DNA of 64,000 nucleotides from an uncultured Actinomycetes bacterium (GCA_903852755.1 CAINRS010000162.1:1-64000), one strand, 5' to 3'; numbered from the stretch's first letter, positions 27,405 to 37,237 are shown. The notes: generated by a model from the letters alone, not told the origin. Numbers and translations are program-made.

Positions 27405-29762
27405 GTGAGTGAATCGAAGACCGAGGACCATGGTCCGAAGGTCGTACGTCGGGGTCGCCACCGGTCGCATGACCGGGGGCGACCCCGGCCGCGTCCGGAG
27501 CGGCTCATCGAGGTCGTGGCGGTCCTCGGTGCAGGGGTTCTGGTCCTGCAGGCCGGACTCGAACCGACGGCGAACACGATCGCCGACGTCCTCTGGAGCA
27601 TCGCACTGGTGATCGCAGTCGCGATCGCCGCGAGGACCGCGGGGCCGTGGTCCGTCCTGTGGGCCACCGGGGTGGCGCTCGTGGCTGCGGTTCCGTCCTG
27701 GTGGGTGTGTGCTGCCGTCGCCGGCCTCGCCGGGGCGGCACTGGGGGTCGTCCGTCCCGGACGGTACCCGGTGGCCGTCCCGTCCGCACTGGCTGCGCTG
27801 GTGACGTTGGCCAACCTCCCGGTGTTCCAGACGAATGGCCTCTCCGCTGCGGTCACCGTCGTGGCGCTCACACCCCTGATGATCTCTGGAGTCACCCGAC
27901 TCGACCGTCGCCGTCGTCGTCGGGTCCTCATCGTCCTGGGGCTCACCGCCGCTGCGGTGTTCGCTGTTGGTGCAGTCGCAGTGGCGACCGTGGCGGGGAT
28001 CGCCCCCACGTTGGACGCAGCTGCGTCATCGGCGCGCACGGGTCTGGACCAGGCCCGGTCGGGATCGACCGAACAGGCGCTCGTCTCCTTCGACCAGGCT
28101 GCCGGCGGGTTCGAGGAGGCGGCAGCGGTCCTCGACCGCCCGTCCCTCGTGCCGGCGGCGTTCGTCCCGGTGCTCGCCCAGCACGTCGAAGCGGTCCGGG
28201 TCGCTGCTGGTTCGGGTGCGGCGCTCAGCGGGACAGCTGCCACGGCGAGCGGGATCGCATCGAGTTCGCCGGACCTGCTCCGTGACGGCCAGGTCGACCT
28301 CGGTTGGCTCGAGTCGACCGCGCCTGCCGTTCGATCCTCGGCTGATGCGCTCACAGTGGCGGAGACCGACCTGGGATCGGTGCGGAGTCCGTGGTTGCTG
28401 GGAGCGATCGGCGAGCCGCTCGACGACCTGCGCAGCGAGGTCGCCGGCGCGGCCCCCTCGGCGCGAACCGGAGCGGAACTCCTGGAGGTCGCCCCCGGAC
28501 TCCTCGGGGCCTCCGGACCCCGCCGGTACCTGGTGCTCGCCACCAACCTGGCAGAGGCCCGGTACCACGGCGGGTTCATCGGCGGCTACGTGGAGATCGA
28601 GGTGGTCGATGGTCGCTTCGACGTGGCTGCCTCGGGCAAGGCGTCGGACCTCACCCCCTTCCTGGAGGGGTCCGACCTGCAGGTCGGGGACGAGGACTAC
28701 CGTGCCCGGTACGGCTCGTACTCGCCGGAGCGCTACTTCATGAACGCCACGGCGTCACCTGACGGAGCGGTGAACGCCCGGATCGCTGCCCAGGTCTACG
28801 GGGGCCTCACGGGACGACCGGTCGACGGGGTCGTGATCATCGACGCCGCTGGACTGGCGGCGCTGCTGCGCCTCAGCGGTCCGGTCGAGGTGGCGGGGGT
28901 CGAGGGTCCGGTCAGCGCCGACAACGTCGAGGCCTTCCTGCACCGGGACCAGTACCTCGAGTTCGACGAACGGAACCCGGACCGGTCGGAGGCACTCGGG
29001 AACGTGTCCGAGGCTGTCGTCGAGGCGCTGACGAGTCGGACACTGCCGGGGCCGCGGGCGCTCTCCGACGCGCTGGCTCCGGCGTTCGACCGGGGGAGCA
29101 TCCAGTTCTGGTTCGCCGATCCCGAGGTGCAGGAAGTGGTTGAACGGACACCGGCCTCCGGGCGGTTCGCAGCAGAACCGGGTGCCGATCTGCTCTCCGT
29201 CCGTTCCTCCAACCTGAACGCCAACAAGATCGACGGGTTCGCCACCAGGGTGATCGACCACGACGTCGAGTTCGACCCCGGCACCGGGGCGGTCTCGTCG
29301 AGTGTCGAGGTGACGGTCACCAACGCTGCTCCACCCGGTGGACTCCCCAACTACCTGATCGGTGTGGAGAGTCGGCCGCCGGGAACCAATCGGATGCTGC
29401 TCACCGTGTGGACGGGTCTCGAACTCGACGGCGTGACCGTCGACGGGTCACCGGTCGAGGTCTCCACCCAGAGCGACCGTGGCGTTCCGACGTACACGAT
29501 TCGTGTCACCCTGCCCCCGGGTTCGACGCAGGTGGCGCGATTCGAGCTCCGTGGTCGGATCGACGCAGGACCCACGTACCGCTTGGTGACGTACCAGCAG
29601 CCTGCGGTCAACGAGGACGCCATCACGCTCTCGGTCTCCGGATCGTCGGGCTTCACGCCGGTGGTGCCGGCCGGGTTCTCGGAGGTCGACGGCGCGGTCC
29701 GAGGCCAGCTTCCGCCGCGGTGGCGGACCCAGACCGACGTGCCCTTCGTCCCGGCTGGGTGA
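27405..29762 (+). CDS. DUF4012 domain membrane protein
   Basis: 785 residues. A basic N-terminal tail, four to five membrane helices (about 35-165), one more at about 172-200, then a large external region. The block from RRYLVLATNLAEARYHGGFIGGY through DAAGLAALLRLSGPVEV, and LSVRSSNLNANKIDGF, is the DUF4012 pattern found in actinobacterial and some other surface-polysaccharide loci. The final 170 residues form beta-rich sandwich-like sequence (SSVEVTVTNAAPPGGLPNYL). Family function is unproven. A role in exporting, attaching or assembling the polymer is only suggested by its neighbours. GTG start; no clear ribosome site. Confidence 0.85.
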   Translation: MSESKTEDHGPKVVRRGRHRSHDRGRPRPRPERLIEVVAVLGAGVLVLQAGLEPTANTIADVLWSIALVIAVAIAARTAGPWSVLWATGVALVAAVPSWWVCAAVAGLAGAALGVVRPGRYPVAVPSALAALVTLANLPVFQTNGLSAAVTVVALTPLMISGVTRLDRRRRRRVLIVLGLTAAAVFAVGAVAVATVAGIAPTLDAAASSARTGLDQARSGSTEQALVSFDQAAGGFEEAAAVLDRPSLVPAAFVPVLAQHVEAVRVAAGSGAALSGTAATASGIASSSPDLLRDGQVDLGWLESTAPAVRSSADALTVAETDLGSVRSPWLLGAIGEPLDDLRSEVAGAAPSARTGAELLEVAPGLLGASGPRRYLVLATNLAEARYHGGFIGGYVEIEVVDGRFDVAASGKASDLTPFLEGSDLQVGDEDYRARYGSYSPERYFMNATASPDGAVNARIAAQVYGGLTGRPVDGVVIIDAAGLAALLRLSGPVEVAGVEGPVSADNVEAFLHRDQYLEFDERNPDRSEALGNVSEAVVEALTSRTLPGPRALSDALAPAFDRGSIQFWFADPEVQEVVERTPASGRFAAEPGADLLSVRSSNLNANKIDGFATRVIDHDVEFDPGTGAVSSSVEVTVTNAAPPGGLPNYLIGVESRPPGTNRMLLTVWTGLELDGVTVDGSPVEVSTQSDRGVPTYTIRVTLPPGSTQVARFELRGRIDAGPTYRLVTYQQPAVNEDAITLSVSGSSGFTPVVPAGFSEVDGAVRGQLPPRWRTQTDVPFVPAG

Positions 29763-29784
29763 TCGGATCGTCCGCGCCCATCGG

Positions 29785-29798
29785 TCCCGCCTGCGGGA
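29785..29798. terminator. Short hairpin between convergent genes
   Basis: TCCCGC-CT-GCGGGA, a six-pair stem with a two-base loop (possibly larger with G-U pairs), located in the 60 bases between the converging DUF4012 and GT2-GT4 genes. No T-run. Confidence 0.4.
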
Positions 29799-29822
29799 TC
29801 GTCGACCGGTGTCCTCGGACGT

Positions 29823-31826
29823 TCACCGTCGGCCGAGGCACCGGAGGATGCCGTCGGCGAAGCGGGCCGCCGTCTCCTCGACGGTGTACTGCCCAGCGGA
29901 GTCGCGGCACCCTTCGAGCAGTCGGTCGTGCAGGTCCGATTCGGTCAGGACCCTGATGACCGCCTCGGCGTACTCGGGGTCTGCAGCCGGTCGGTCGACA
30001 ACAAGGCCGTTGACGCCGTCGACCACGTACTCGACCTCAGGCCCGTGGTTGGATGCCCGGGCGGTCACCACCGGGAGACCCAGGGCGAACGCGTCGAGGA
30101 CCACGAGTCCGACTGCGGCGGGGCACAGGAGGCAGCGCGCGTGCCGAACCGTCTCGGCCAGTTCGGTGCCGGTGACGGCGCCGGTGAGGTGGAGCCACGG
30201 ACGGGTGCTGGCGGCTCGCTCGAGCAGCTCACGATCCTCGCCGTCGCCCACCACCACCAGTTCGGCGTCCGGGATCCGCTCGCGCACGCGATCTGCGGTC
30301 AGGACGAGCTCGTTGAGGCCTTTGCCCTCGTAGAGCGAACCGATGAACGCCATCGTCGGGGGGTGACCTGCGCTCTGGACCGACCCTGCGAGCTGCTCCG
30401 ATCTCCGTCGCAGTGCTGAGGTGTCAGTTGCATTCCGGAGGTCGGTGATCCGGGTCGCCGGGACGCCGGCTCCGGCGACGAGCCCAGCGGTGGCGCGCGT
30501 GTAGGCGAACCACCAATCGCAGCTCCGGATGGATCTGCGCTTCCACCACTCCCCGAGTCGACTCCGGTTCACCTCGTCCCGGTTGACCCCGTGGCCCCAC
30601 AGGCCGAGCGCAGGACCGCCGAGGTGTCGTCCGATCGCCAGGAGGTTGTTGACGACCAACTTCGACGCCTGCTCCACCACGACCAGATCGTGGTGCCTCG
30701 TCCTCCGGAGGACGGACTGCCAGACGAGCTGCCGTCCGCGGATGGACCACTGGCGCTGGCGGACCCGCTCCGCCCAGCTGATCCAGGCCGTGTCACGACG
30801 TGCCGCCTCCCCCACGGCGGGGTCACCGATCAGCAGGTGGAGTTCCACGTCGTGTGCAGCGAGTTCGTCGCGCAGGAGTTCGTAGAGCGGTACCCGGTAG
30901 TGGGGCAGTGACTTGTACACGATGGAGACGTGTGCCCGTGCAGGGTCCGGATCCCGTCGGGTGACCGGTGCTGCGAGGATCCGCAGGTACGGCCTGATGG
31001 CCGCCAACGGCCAGTTCCCGCCGTTGCGTCGCTGGAACCTCGCCCACTCCCGGAAGGGTCGACCGGTCGGTGCCTGGATGCGTCTGAGGCGTTCGCGACG
31101 AGTCAGGTTCCTGTCCCGCCACGTTCCCCGGTCGGGGTTCCGAGAGCATGAACCGACCCAGCGACGCGTCGTGAGGATGTCGATGCCGGACTCTGACGCT
31201 CGCAATCCGTAGTCGAAGTCGGCGATTGCGTGCCGGTACGCAGGGTCGAGGTTGCCGAGCACCGAGTAGGCGGAACGGGGGACGAGCACGAGGTTGCCGT
31301 TCATGGAGTCGGCCGCCCGGTGGTCACCTGGTTGCACCGGCGTGAACTCGCGGCCGCGCCAGGTGGCACTCCGGATGACCGCCGAGTAGCTGAGCTCGTC
31401 CGTGACGGGATCCCGGAGGGCGCCGACGGCGATGCACCGGGGGTTCGGTGCGCCGGTGGTCTCGATCAGGTCGGTCAGTGCCCACGATTCGAGCGACACA
31501 TCGTCGTTCAACCAGAGGATGTGGTCAGGTCCGAGCGTCGCGGCGTGGTCGAGACCGATCCGCATGGCCCCGGCCCAGTAGAGCGAACCGTCCCCGGAGA
31601 ACTGGACGACGTCGGGTACGAGGTCCCGCACGGCTTCGGCGGTGCCGTCGGTCGATCCGTCGTCGACGTGCACGACCGTCAGATCGACGCCCTCCGCAGC
31701 GGACAGGAGCGACTCGAGGCACCGGATCGTTGTCCTGACCCGGTTGTGGGTCGCGACGACGGCCACGACCGATGGCCGGCCCGGCTCCGATTCCGGTGGC
31801 TGGTCGGTCTGGTCGTCGGGTCGCAT
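29823..31826 (-). CDS. Bifunctional glycosyltransferase, GT2 fused to GT4
   Basis: 667 residues in two catalytic halves. Residues 1-300 are a GT-A fold GT2 enzyme of the rhamnosyltransferase-like type: VVAVVATHNR, VHVDDGSTDGTA, ILWLNDDVSLE and MNGNLVLVPRSAY. After a basic linker, residues about 320-667 are a GT-B GT4 enzyme: VSIVYKSLPHYRVPLYELL, GLWGHGVNRD, AFIGSLYEGKGLNELV, ELVVVGDGEDREL and VEYVVDGVNGLVV. Two transferases in one chain probably add consecutive sugars of the repeat unit (inference). The ATG at 31826 is preferred because TACGCT at 31872-31877 would lie inside the coding region of the longer frame starting at 31889. Confidence 0.85.
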   Translation of the reverse strand: MRPDDQTDQPPESEPGRPSVVAVVATHNRVRTTIRCLESLLSAAEGVDLTVVHVDDGSTDGTAEAVRDLVPDVVQFSGDGSLYWAGAMRIGLDHAATLGPDHILWLNDDVSLESWALTDLIETTGAPNPRCIAVGALRDPVTDELSYSAVIRSATWRGREFTPVQPGDHRAADSMNGNLVLVPRSAYSVLGNLDPAYRHAIADFDYGLRASESGIDILTTRRWVGSCSRNPDRGTWRDRNLTRRERLRRIQAPTGRPFREWARFQRRNGGNWPLAAIRPYLRILAAPVTRRDPDPARAHVSIVYKSLPHYRVPLYELLRDELAAHDVELHLLIGDPAVGEAARRDTAWISWAERVRQRQWSIRGRQLVWQSVLRRTRHHDLVVVEQASKLVVNNLLAIGRHLGGPALGLWGHGVNRDEVNRSRLGEWWKRRSIRSCDWWFAYTRATAGLVAGAGVPATRITDLRNATDTSALRRRSEQLAGSVQSAGHPPTMAFIGSLYEGKGLNELVLTADRVRERIPDAELVVVGDGEDRELLERAASTRPWLHLTGAVTGTELAETVRHARCLLCPAAVGLVVLDAFALGLPVVTARASNHGPEVEYVVDGVNGLVVDRPAADPEYAEAVIRVLTESDLHDRLLEGCRDSAGQYTVEETAARFADGILRCLGRR

Positions 31827-31918
31827 CTCGGTTCGGGGGATCGGCCGGCGACGGACATCACCGGCGCTGTGAGCGTAGCCACGGCCCATGAGGGGGCGGG
31901 CCCGGACCTTCTGTCATC

Positions 31919-33082
31919 ATGGACGCCGTGGCCGACGTGCCGAACGATGGTCCAGGGGCGCCGCCGCACGTGATCGCCGTCTGGCAGGGTGGAACGGCAT
32001 CGGCACACCCGGGTGAGCACGCAGCGCTCCGCCAGGCCGTGGTCGACGGGCGGTTGGCAGGGGTCGACCTGGTGTACACCTCGCCGGTGTCGGCTGGCGG
32101 CTACGACGCCATTGACGGGGGACGGCTGCTCCGGGAGGTCGAGGAGCTCGTCAACGACCGGTCAGCGAGCGTGTTGTACCTCCAGCACTTCCACGGCAGG
32201 AATCTCCCGGATGTCCGGCCACTCGTCCAGCGACTCCGGATCCGGCGCGATCCGCTCGTCGTGGTCACGTCGTGTGGTGACCCGCTCGGCGCACCGGGCA
32301 ACCCGGTGCCCGAGCCCCTCCGATGGGCGGCAGCGGTCTCGGATCTGGTGCTGGTGACCTCGATGGGTCGACTCGCCGCGAAGCTGCGCAGGTACGGGGC
32401 GCCTCGGGTCACCCTGGTCCCCCTCGCCACCGATGCGCTGAGGTTGCCGGACGTCGTGCCGGGGGCGATCGAGGACGACGTGGTGTTCGTCGGGAGCCGT
32501 GTCGGACGCAATCCCTTCCGTCGGCACCGCTGGGTCGCCCGACGGCGCCACCAGATGGTCGAGGCCCTCCAGCGGAGGTTCGGATCGCGGTTCGCCCTCT
32601 ACGGTCTCGGCTGGGAGGGCGCGGCGGCGTGGCGCGGCCCGGTGCCCTACGACCAGCAGCTCGAGGTGATGGCGAGGGGTGCTGTGGTGGTCGGGGGCTA
32701 CCCGGGATCGTTGGAGCCCTTCTACATGTCGGACCGGCCCTTCACGGCGTTGCGGTCGGGCAGACCCCTCGTGGACCACCGGGTCGACGGGGTCGGGTCG
32801 ATCCTCGAGGACGGGCGTGACTGGGTCCTGACCGGGGACACCGAGTCGATGGTCTCGGCGGTGGAGGCACTGTTGTCCGACCCCGGCCGGTCTGGTCGGT
32901 TGGCGACCGATGGTGCACAGGCGGTCCGGGACCGTCACCTGGTCGGTCACCGGGTGGATCTGCGGCTGCGGATGATCGCCGAGATCCTGCGTGCACGTGC
33001 CGAGCGTCGAGCTCCGCGGTGTCCGGAGTTGTCGTACCTCCGACCGGCAGCCGCACCAGCGGGGCTCTCACTCGGATGGTGA
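31919..33082 (+). CDS. CgeB-like glycosyltransferase
   Basis: 387 residues of GT-B type resembling the CgeB/spore-maturation glycosyltransferase group: IAVWQGGTASAHPGEHAAL, a middle VLYLQHFHGR, VVVTSCGDP, DLVLVTSMGRLAAKLRRYG, then DDVVFVGSRVGRNPF, a VVVGGYPGSLEPFYMSDRPFTALRSGRPLVDH donor-site region and a C-terminal helical end. It lacks the canonical E-x7-E of GT4. ATG 31919, or GTG 31928 (seven bases after CATCAT), may be the true start. Its stop overlaps the flippase start. Confidence 0.72.
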   Translation: MDAVADVPNDGPGAPPHVIAVWQGGTASAHPGEHAALRQAVVDGRLAGVDLVYTSPVSAGGYDAIDGGRLLREVEELVNDRSASVLYLQHFHGRNLPDVRPLVQRLRIRRDPLVVVTSCGDPLGAPGNPVPEPLRWAAAVSDLVLVTSMGRLAAKLRRYGAPRVTLVPLATDALRLPDVVPGAIEDDVVFVGSRVGRNPFRRHRWVARRRHQMVEALQRRFGSRFALYGLGWEGAAAWRGPVPYDQQLEVMARGAVVVGGYPGSLEPFYMSDRPFTALRSGRPLVDHRVDGVGSILEDGRDWVLTGDTESMVSAVEALLSDPGRSGRLATDGAQAVRDRHLVGHRVDLRLRMIAEILRARAERRAPRCPELSYLRPAAAPAGLSLGW

Positions 33083-34572
33083 CGGAGGAGGGACTCACCC
33101 GCCGTACCGTCCGTGGCGCTGCGTGGACATGGGGCGGTGCGCTCGTGGTCGCAGTCCTCCAGGTCGCCTACATGGCAGCGATCTCCCGCCTGCTGCCACC
33201 GTCGGACTTCGGTCTGATGGCAGCAGCGGTCGTCGGCGTGCGTTTCGTGACCTACCTCTCCCGCTTCGGGTTGGCGCCGGCGCTGATCCAGCGACCGGCG
33301 ATCGATCGACGAGTCGTCTCGACCGCGTGGTGGACGGCACTCGCCGTGGCGTGCGTGGCCGGTGGACTCACCCTCCTCGTCGCGCCTGCGGTGGCGGCGA
33401 TCGTGCGGACTCCGCAGGCCGCCCCCGTGCTCCGCTGGATGTCGGTCGCCGTCGTGGCCGGTGCCCTCGGCCTCATCCCGGACGCGTTGATCCGTCGTGA
33501 GTTCAGGTTCCGTGCCGCTGCGATCATCCAGGTGGTGTCCTACGTCGTGGGTCTCGCCGGGGTCGGACTGTTCGGTGCGTGGCAGGGGTGGGGAGTGTGG
33601 AGCCTGGTGGCCGCCTACACCGGGCAGGCCGTCGTCCTGCTCGTCCTGTCGAGCGTGGTGGCCGGTCGGTGGCCACGACTCGAGTTCGACCGCTCGGCGT
33701 CAGCATCGATGCTCAGGTTCGGCGGCACGGTCAGCCTCACCGGGTTCATCGACTTCCTCAGTGCCAACGTCGACACGCTCGCCGTGGGTCGGTACGCCGG
33801 CCCGAGTGCGCTCGGCCAGTACTACCGGGCCTCACTCCTGGTCGCCCTGCCGACCGAGCAGGCCTCGACCTCGATCGTGAGGGTCCTCCTGCCCGGACTG
33901 AGCAGGGTGCAGTTCGACAGGGACCGGTTCGCCCGTGCGGTCGTCAGTGCAGTCGGGGTGCAGGCGCTCGTCGTCACCGTGCCGGCGGCAGTCCTCGCCG
34001 CGTCGGCGGAACTCGTCGTTCCCCTCCTCCTCGGCCCCGGTTGGGGGCTCGCTGCGAGCGTCCTCCCCATCCTGGCGCTCGGCGTCGTCTCCGCCCTCCT
34101 GACCGTCGTCCTGGCCGTCGCCGCCGAGTCGAAGGGTGCCGTGGTGCTGCGGCTCGCCGTCCAGTCGACAGCGCTCGCTACGACCGTGGTCCTCATCGGG
34201 GTCGTCGTGGCGACCGGTCCGAGCGTCCTCCGGCTCGCTGGAGCCTGGGGAGTGGGGGAGCTCGTCCGACTCACCCTCTACGTGGTGGTCGTCGCTGCAG
34301 CAATCGACGTCGATCGACTGGTCATCGCTTCGCGGTACGCCATCGCGGTGCTGCTGGCGTCCTGCGCTGCCGGCCCCGTGTGGTTGGCGGTCCACCAGCT
34401 CGGAACCGGCTGGCCAGGCGTCATCCTCGCCGGTCTGGTCGGTCTCGGCCTCGTGGGAGTCGTGTGGATGTCGCCACTGGTCGGTCCGTTGCGTTCCGAT
34501 GTGGGCGATATCGTCCGTCGCGTCAGGACCGGAGCAGCAGGACCGGGCAGTGGACCGGTCGAGATGATGTGA
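33079..34572 (+). CDS. Wzx-type polysaccharide flippase (MOP superfamily)
   Basis: 497 residues with 12-14 hydrophobic helices. The N-terminal helix after RTVRGAAWTWGGALVV, the first loop RLLPPSDFGLMAAA and the central GRYAGPSALGQYYRASLL are characteristic of the polysaccharide-biosynthesis flippase family (PF13440). It moves undecaprenyl-linked repeat units to the outer face. GTG 33079 is chosen for the GTGA overlap with the preceding stop; ATG 33076 is one codon earlier. It faces the converging ligase/polymerase gene with a 36-base gap. Confidence 0.88.
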   Translation: MTEEGLTRRTVRGAAWTWGGALVVAVLQVAYMAAISRLLPPSDFGLMAAAVVGVRFVTYLSRFGLAPALIQRPAIDRRVVSTAWWTALAVACVAGGLTLLVAPAVAAIVRTPQAAPVLRWMSVAVVAGALGLIPDALIRREFRFRAAAIIQVVSYVVGLAGVGLFGAWQGWGVWSLVAAYTGQAVVLLVLSSVVAGRWPRLEFDRSASASMLRFGGTVSLTGFIDFLSANVDTLAVGRYAGPSALGQYYRASLLVALPTEQASTSIVRVLLPGLSRVQFDRDRFARAVVSAVGVQALVVTVPAAVLAASAELVVPLLLGPGWGLAASVLPILALGVVSALLTVVLAVAAESKGAVVLRLAVQSTALATTVVLIGVVVATGPSVLRLAGAWGVGELVRLTLYVVVVAAAIDVDRLVIASRYAIAVLLASCAAGPVWLAVHQLGTGWPGVILAGLVGLGLVGVVWMSPLVGPLRSDVGDIVRRVRTGAAGPGSGPVEMM

Positions 34573-34608
34573 GACCACCTGCAGCCAGGGCCCCGAGGGC
34601 GGCCTGCA

Positions 34609-35934
34609 TCATCGGGCGGTCAGCAGTGCCTCCCGGCCACCCCGGTCCAGGGGGTCCACTTCGGTACGTTCGGCCGTGGTTCGACGGGACCCCGGTTCCG
34701 GTGTCGGCCTGGCGCACATCACCATCACCATGAGCGTGATGAGGCCGTGCTGGCCGATCGGCGTCTCACCGACACTGTTCGCGGTGAATGCCGCGACCAG
34801 GCCCATCGGAACCCATTCACCGTCACGCCAGGAGCGGACGGCCCACCGGAAGGCGGCAAGGAGGAAGCCGACGACCAGGAGTCCGCCGATCAGCCCACCC
34901 TCGGCCAACGAGTGGAGCACCTGGTTGTGGGCCGTGTTGGCCCAACCGAGGTCGCGTGCGGACGCAGCGGCCAGGTAGGAGCCGATGCCGTTGCCGACGA
35001 CCGGGCTCTCGCCGAGCATCGACGTGGCGATCGCCCAGGCCTCGTTCCGACCGGTCAGCGAGAAGATCGATGTCGATCCACTCGTGACGAGGACACCCAC
35101 GGTTGCTCCGATGATGGCGAGGAGGGCGGGAATGCGCTCCCGGACGTTCTCCCTGACGACGACCACCGCGAGCACCGCCAGGGCGCAGAGCCATCCGGTG
35201 CGCGAACCGCTCCACACCAGCACCACGATGTCGAGGACGAGCCAGGGCAGTCGCCGTCGCCACGGCGGACGGGCCAGTTCGACCAGCAGTGCGAGCGCTG
35301 CGAGCGGCCCCAGGACGTTCGGGTGCGTCGTGAGACCGGCGAGCTGGGGGATGCCGAAGAACCGGGTCGACTCGAGGAACCGCTCGAGGAACGCGAGTGA
35401 TGGTGCGACCACGGCGAGGGCCGCCGATCCGACCACCATGATGCGGAGCAGCACACCGGCGAGACGGTAGATCTGGTCCCGCGGCGTCGCCCAGCAGGTC
35501 GTTGCTGCGAGGACCAGTCCGGGCAGCAGCAGTTGTCTCGGGTCGAACACGCCGACGGCGAGCGTGATCAGCGGCAGGTACAGGAGGTACGCGAGGAGGA
35601 TGACCACCGGAGCCGGAGGTGCCGGTCGGCGACCGACCAGCGCTGCTGCTGCGGCCACCGCAGCGAGGCCGGTCAGCCCCGCCGTGATACCCCGGAGCAC
35701 GGAGAGCGCAGCCTCGGCCTCGTAGAGGTCCCGCCCGACGTTCGCCCGGAACACGTCGGGTGCAGCGGCGATCGCCAGGGTCGGCGTGAAGAGGACCGCC
35801 GCCAGCGTGGCGGTTGCGAGCCACGGCCCGCCCTTCACCGCATCGTTGAGTGCGAACATGCCCCCGAGCGCCCCCCAGACGGTCAGGCACGCCAACCCTG
35901 ACGCCAACACGATGATCGAGGTTGATGAGGTCAC
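34609..35934 (-). CDS. O-antigen ligase / Wzy-like polymerase
   Basis: 441 residues with about 11-12 membrane helices. The Wzy_C (PF04932) region contains VLVWSGSRTGWLCALAVL and a periplasmic loop with SMLGESPVVGNGIGSYL and LGWANTAHNQVLHSLAEGG, including the conserved His-Asn. Members polymerise lipid-linked repeats or ligate the finished chain. In a Gram-positive-type cell with a Wzx present, polymerase is the more likely role (inference). The start is taken at GTG 35934, just before the first helix. A TTG at 36033 would add 33 residues without obvious domain character and cannot be excluded. Confidence 0.85.
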   Translation of the reverse strand: MTSSTSIIVLASGLACLTVWGALGGMFALNDAVKGGPWLATATLAAVLFTPTLAIAAAPDVFRANVGRDLYEAEAALSVLRGITAGLTGLAAVAAAAALVGRRPAPPAPVVILLAYLLYLPLITLAVGVFDPRQLLLPGLVLAATTCWATPRDQIYRLAGVLLRIMVVGSAALAVVAPSLAFLERFLESTRFFGIPQLAGLTTHPNVLGPLAALALLVELARPPWRRRLPWLVLDIVVLVWSGSRTGWLCALAVLAVVVVRENVRERIPALLAIIGATVGVLVTSGSTSIFSLTGRNEAWAIATSMLGESPVVGNGIGSYLAAASARDLGWANTAHNQVLHSLAEGGLIGGLLVVGFLLAAFRWAVRSWRDGEWVPMGLVAAFTANSVGETPIGQHGLITLMVMVMCARPTPEPGSRRTTAERTEVDPLDRGGREALLTAR

Positions 35935-36085
35935 GTTCGTTCCACGTCCACGGAATCCGTCCGCTGCCTGGGTGGCACCCGGGTAGCCGATCAGTGGTGC
36001 CGGCCGGGAGCTTACCGTCCTGCCGAGCTGCAACTGCTCGGTATGATCCCCCGGTGCTGCTGAGGGTCGGCAGGTTGCTGGCGCC

Positions 36086-37237
36086 GTGAGGGTTGCGGTC
36101 TGTGGTCCGGTCGACCTGACGCTCCTGTCGCCCCGTCTGCGCGGCGCTCGGCCAGCATCTCCGGGGTACGCAGTTCCGCTGATCAGCCGGTTCGTCGACC
36201 ACCTGCTCGATCGTGGTCACGAGGTCGACGTGGTCACCTTGAGCAAGGACCGCCGGGACGTCGGCCGGTTCGAGGGTGACCGCCTGCGCCTCGTCGTCGA
36301 ACCGATGCGTGCTCGACGCGGATGGATCGACGGATTCAGGGAAGAGCGCAACAGCGTGACCGCCGCGGTGAGGGCGAGCTCGGCGGAGGTGGTGCACGCC
36401 CACTGGACGTACGAGTTCGCCCTGGGCGCCCTCCGCGCCGGTCGACCGACGGTGGTGAGCCTCCACGACTGGGCACCGACCGTGCTCCGGCACCGGCCCG
36501 ATCACTACCGGTTGTTCCGGATGCTGATGCAGTTCAGGACGATCCGGAAGCGGGCGTGCTTCACTGCGAACTCGCCCTATCTCGCCGCCCTGGCATCACG
36601 GTGGACGAGGCAGCCCGTCGAGGTCGTCGCGAACGGCTTCGTGTTCCCTCCCGGGCTGCCCGACCGTCCCGACGTGCCCGGTCCGCCGGTCGTCCTGTCG
36701 ATCGCCAACGGATTCGGACGCCGGAAGAACGTTGACCGGCTGATCGAGGCGTTGCCCGTGCTCCGGAACTCGGTACCGGATGCGGTGCTCCGACTCGTCG
36801 GTCAGGACTTCGAACCGGACGGCGCCGCTCATCGGTGGGCCGCTCGACGGGGCCTCCTCGATGCTGTGGAGTTCGTGGGCCCGGTTCCAGCCCAGGCGGT
36901 GGTGGGCATGTTGGCCGAGGCCTCGGTCCTCGTGCATCCGGCACTGGAGGAGAGTTTCGGCCTGGTTCTGCTCGAAGCGGTCGGAGCTGGCACTCCGGTC
37001 GTCGCGGGTCGGGACTCGGGTGCCGTGCCCTGGGTCCTCGGCAACGGTCGTGCGGGCCGGCTCGTCGATGTTCGATCCCCCGACTCGATCGCAACGGCGG
37101 TCGCGGACCTGCTCCACGATCCTGTCGCAGCGTCGCGTCTGGCTCGTCAGGCGTTCACCGACTGCTCGGAGCGATTCTCGATGGACCGCATGGTGGAGGG
37201 GTTCGAGCGGGAGTACCGGGCGGCCTGTGGACGATGA
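36086..37237 (+). CDS. GT4 family glycosyltransferase
   Basis: 383 residues, GT-B fold. The N-terminal acceptor domain has VHAHWTYEFALGALRAGRPTV... with VSLHDWAP. The C-terminal donor domain has LSIANGFGRRKNVDRLIEAL, LRLVGQDFEPDG and HPALEESFGLVLLEAVGAGTPVV, the last holding the E-x7-E nucleotide-binding pair. Probably transfers a hexose from an NDP-sugar onto the growing repeat unit. TATGAT at 36042-36047 gives a short leader before the GTG start. It is divergent from the ligase gene. Confidence 0.88.
   Translation: MRVAVCGPVDLTLLSPRLRGARPASPGYAVPLISRFVDHLLDRGHEVDVVTLSKDRRDVGRFEGDRLRLVVEPMRARRGWIDGFREERNSVTAAVRASSAEVVHAHWTYEFALGALRAGRPTVVSLHDWAPTVLRHRPDHYRLFRMLMQFRTIRKRACFTANSPYLAALASRWTRQPVEVVANGFVFPPGLPDRPDVPGPPVVLSIANGFGRRKNVDRLIEALPVLRNSVPDAVLRLVGQDFEPDGAAHRWAARRGLLDAVEFVGPVPAQAVVGMLAEASVLVHPALEESFGLVLLEAVGAGTPVVAGRDSGAVPWVLGNGRAGRLVDVRSPDSIATAVADLLHDPVAASRLARQAFTDCSERFSMDRMVEGFEREYRAACGR

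Noticed and set aside
34573-34608. Terminator between flippase and ligase genes
   Set aside because: Only a loose, imperfect pairing of GC-rich segments is visible in these 36 bases, no better than expected by chance at this base composition.
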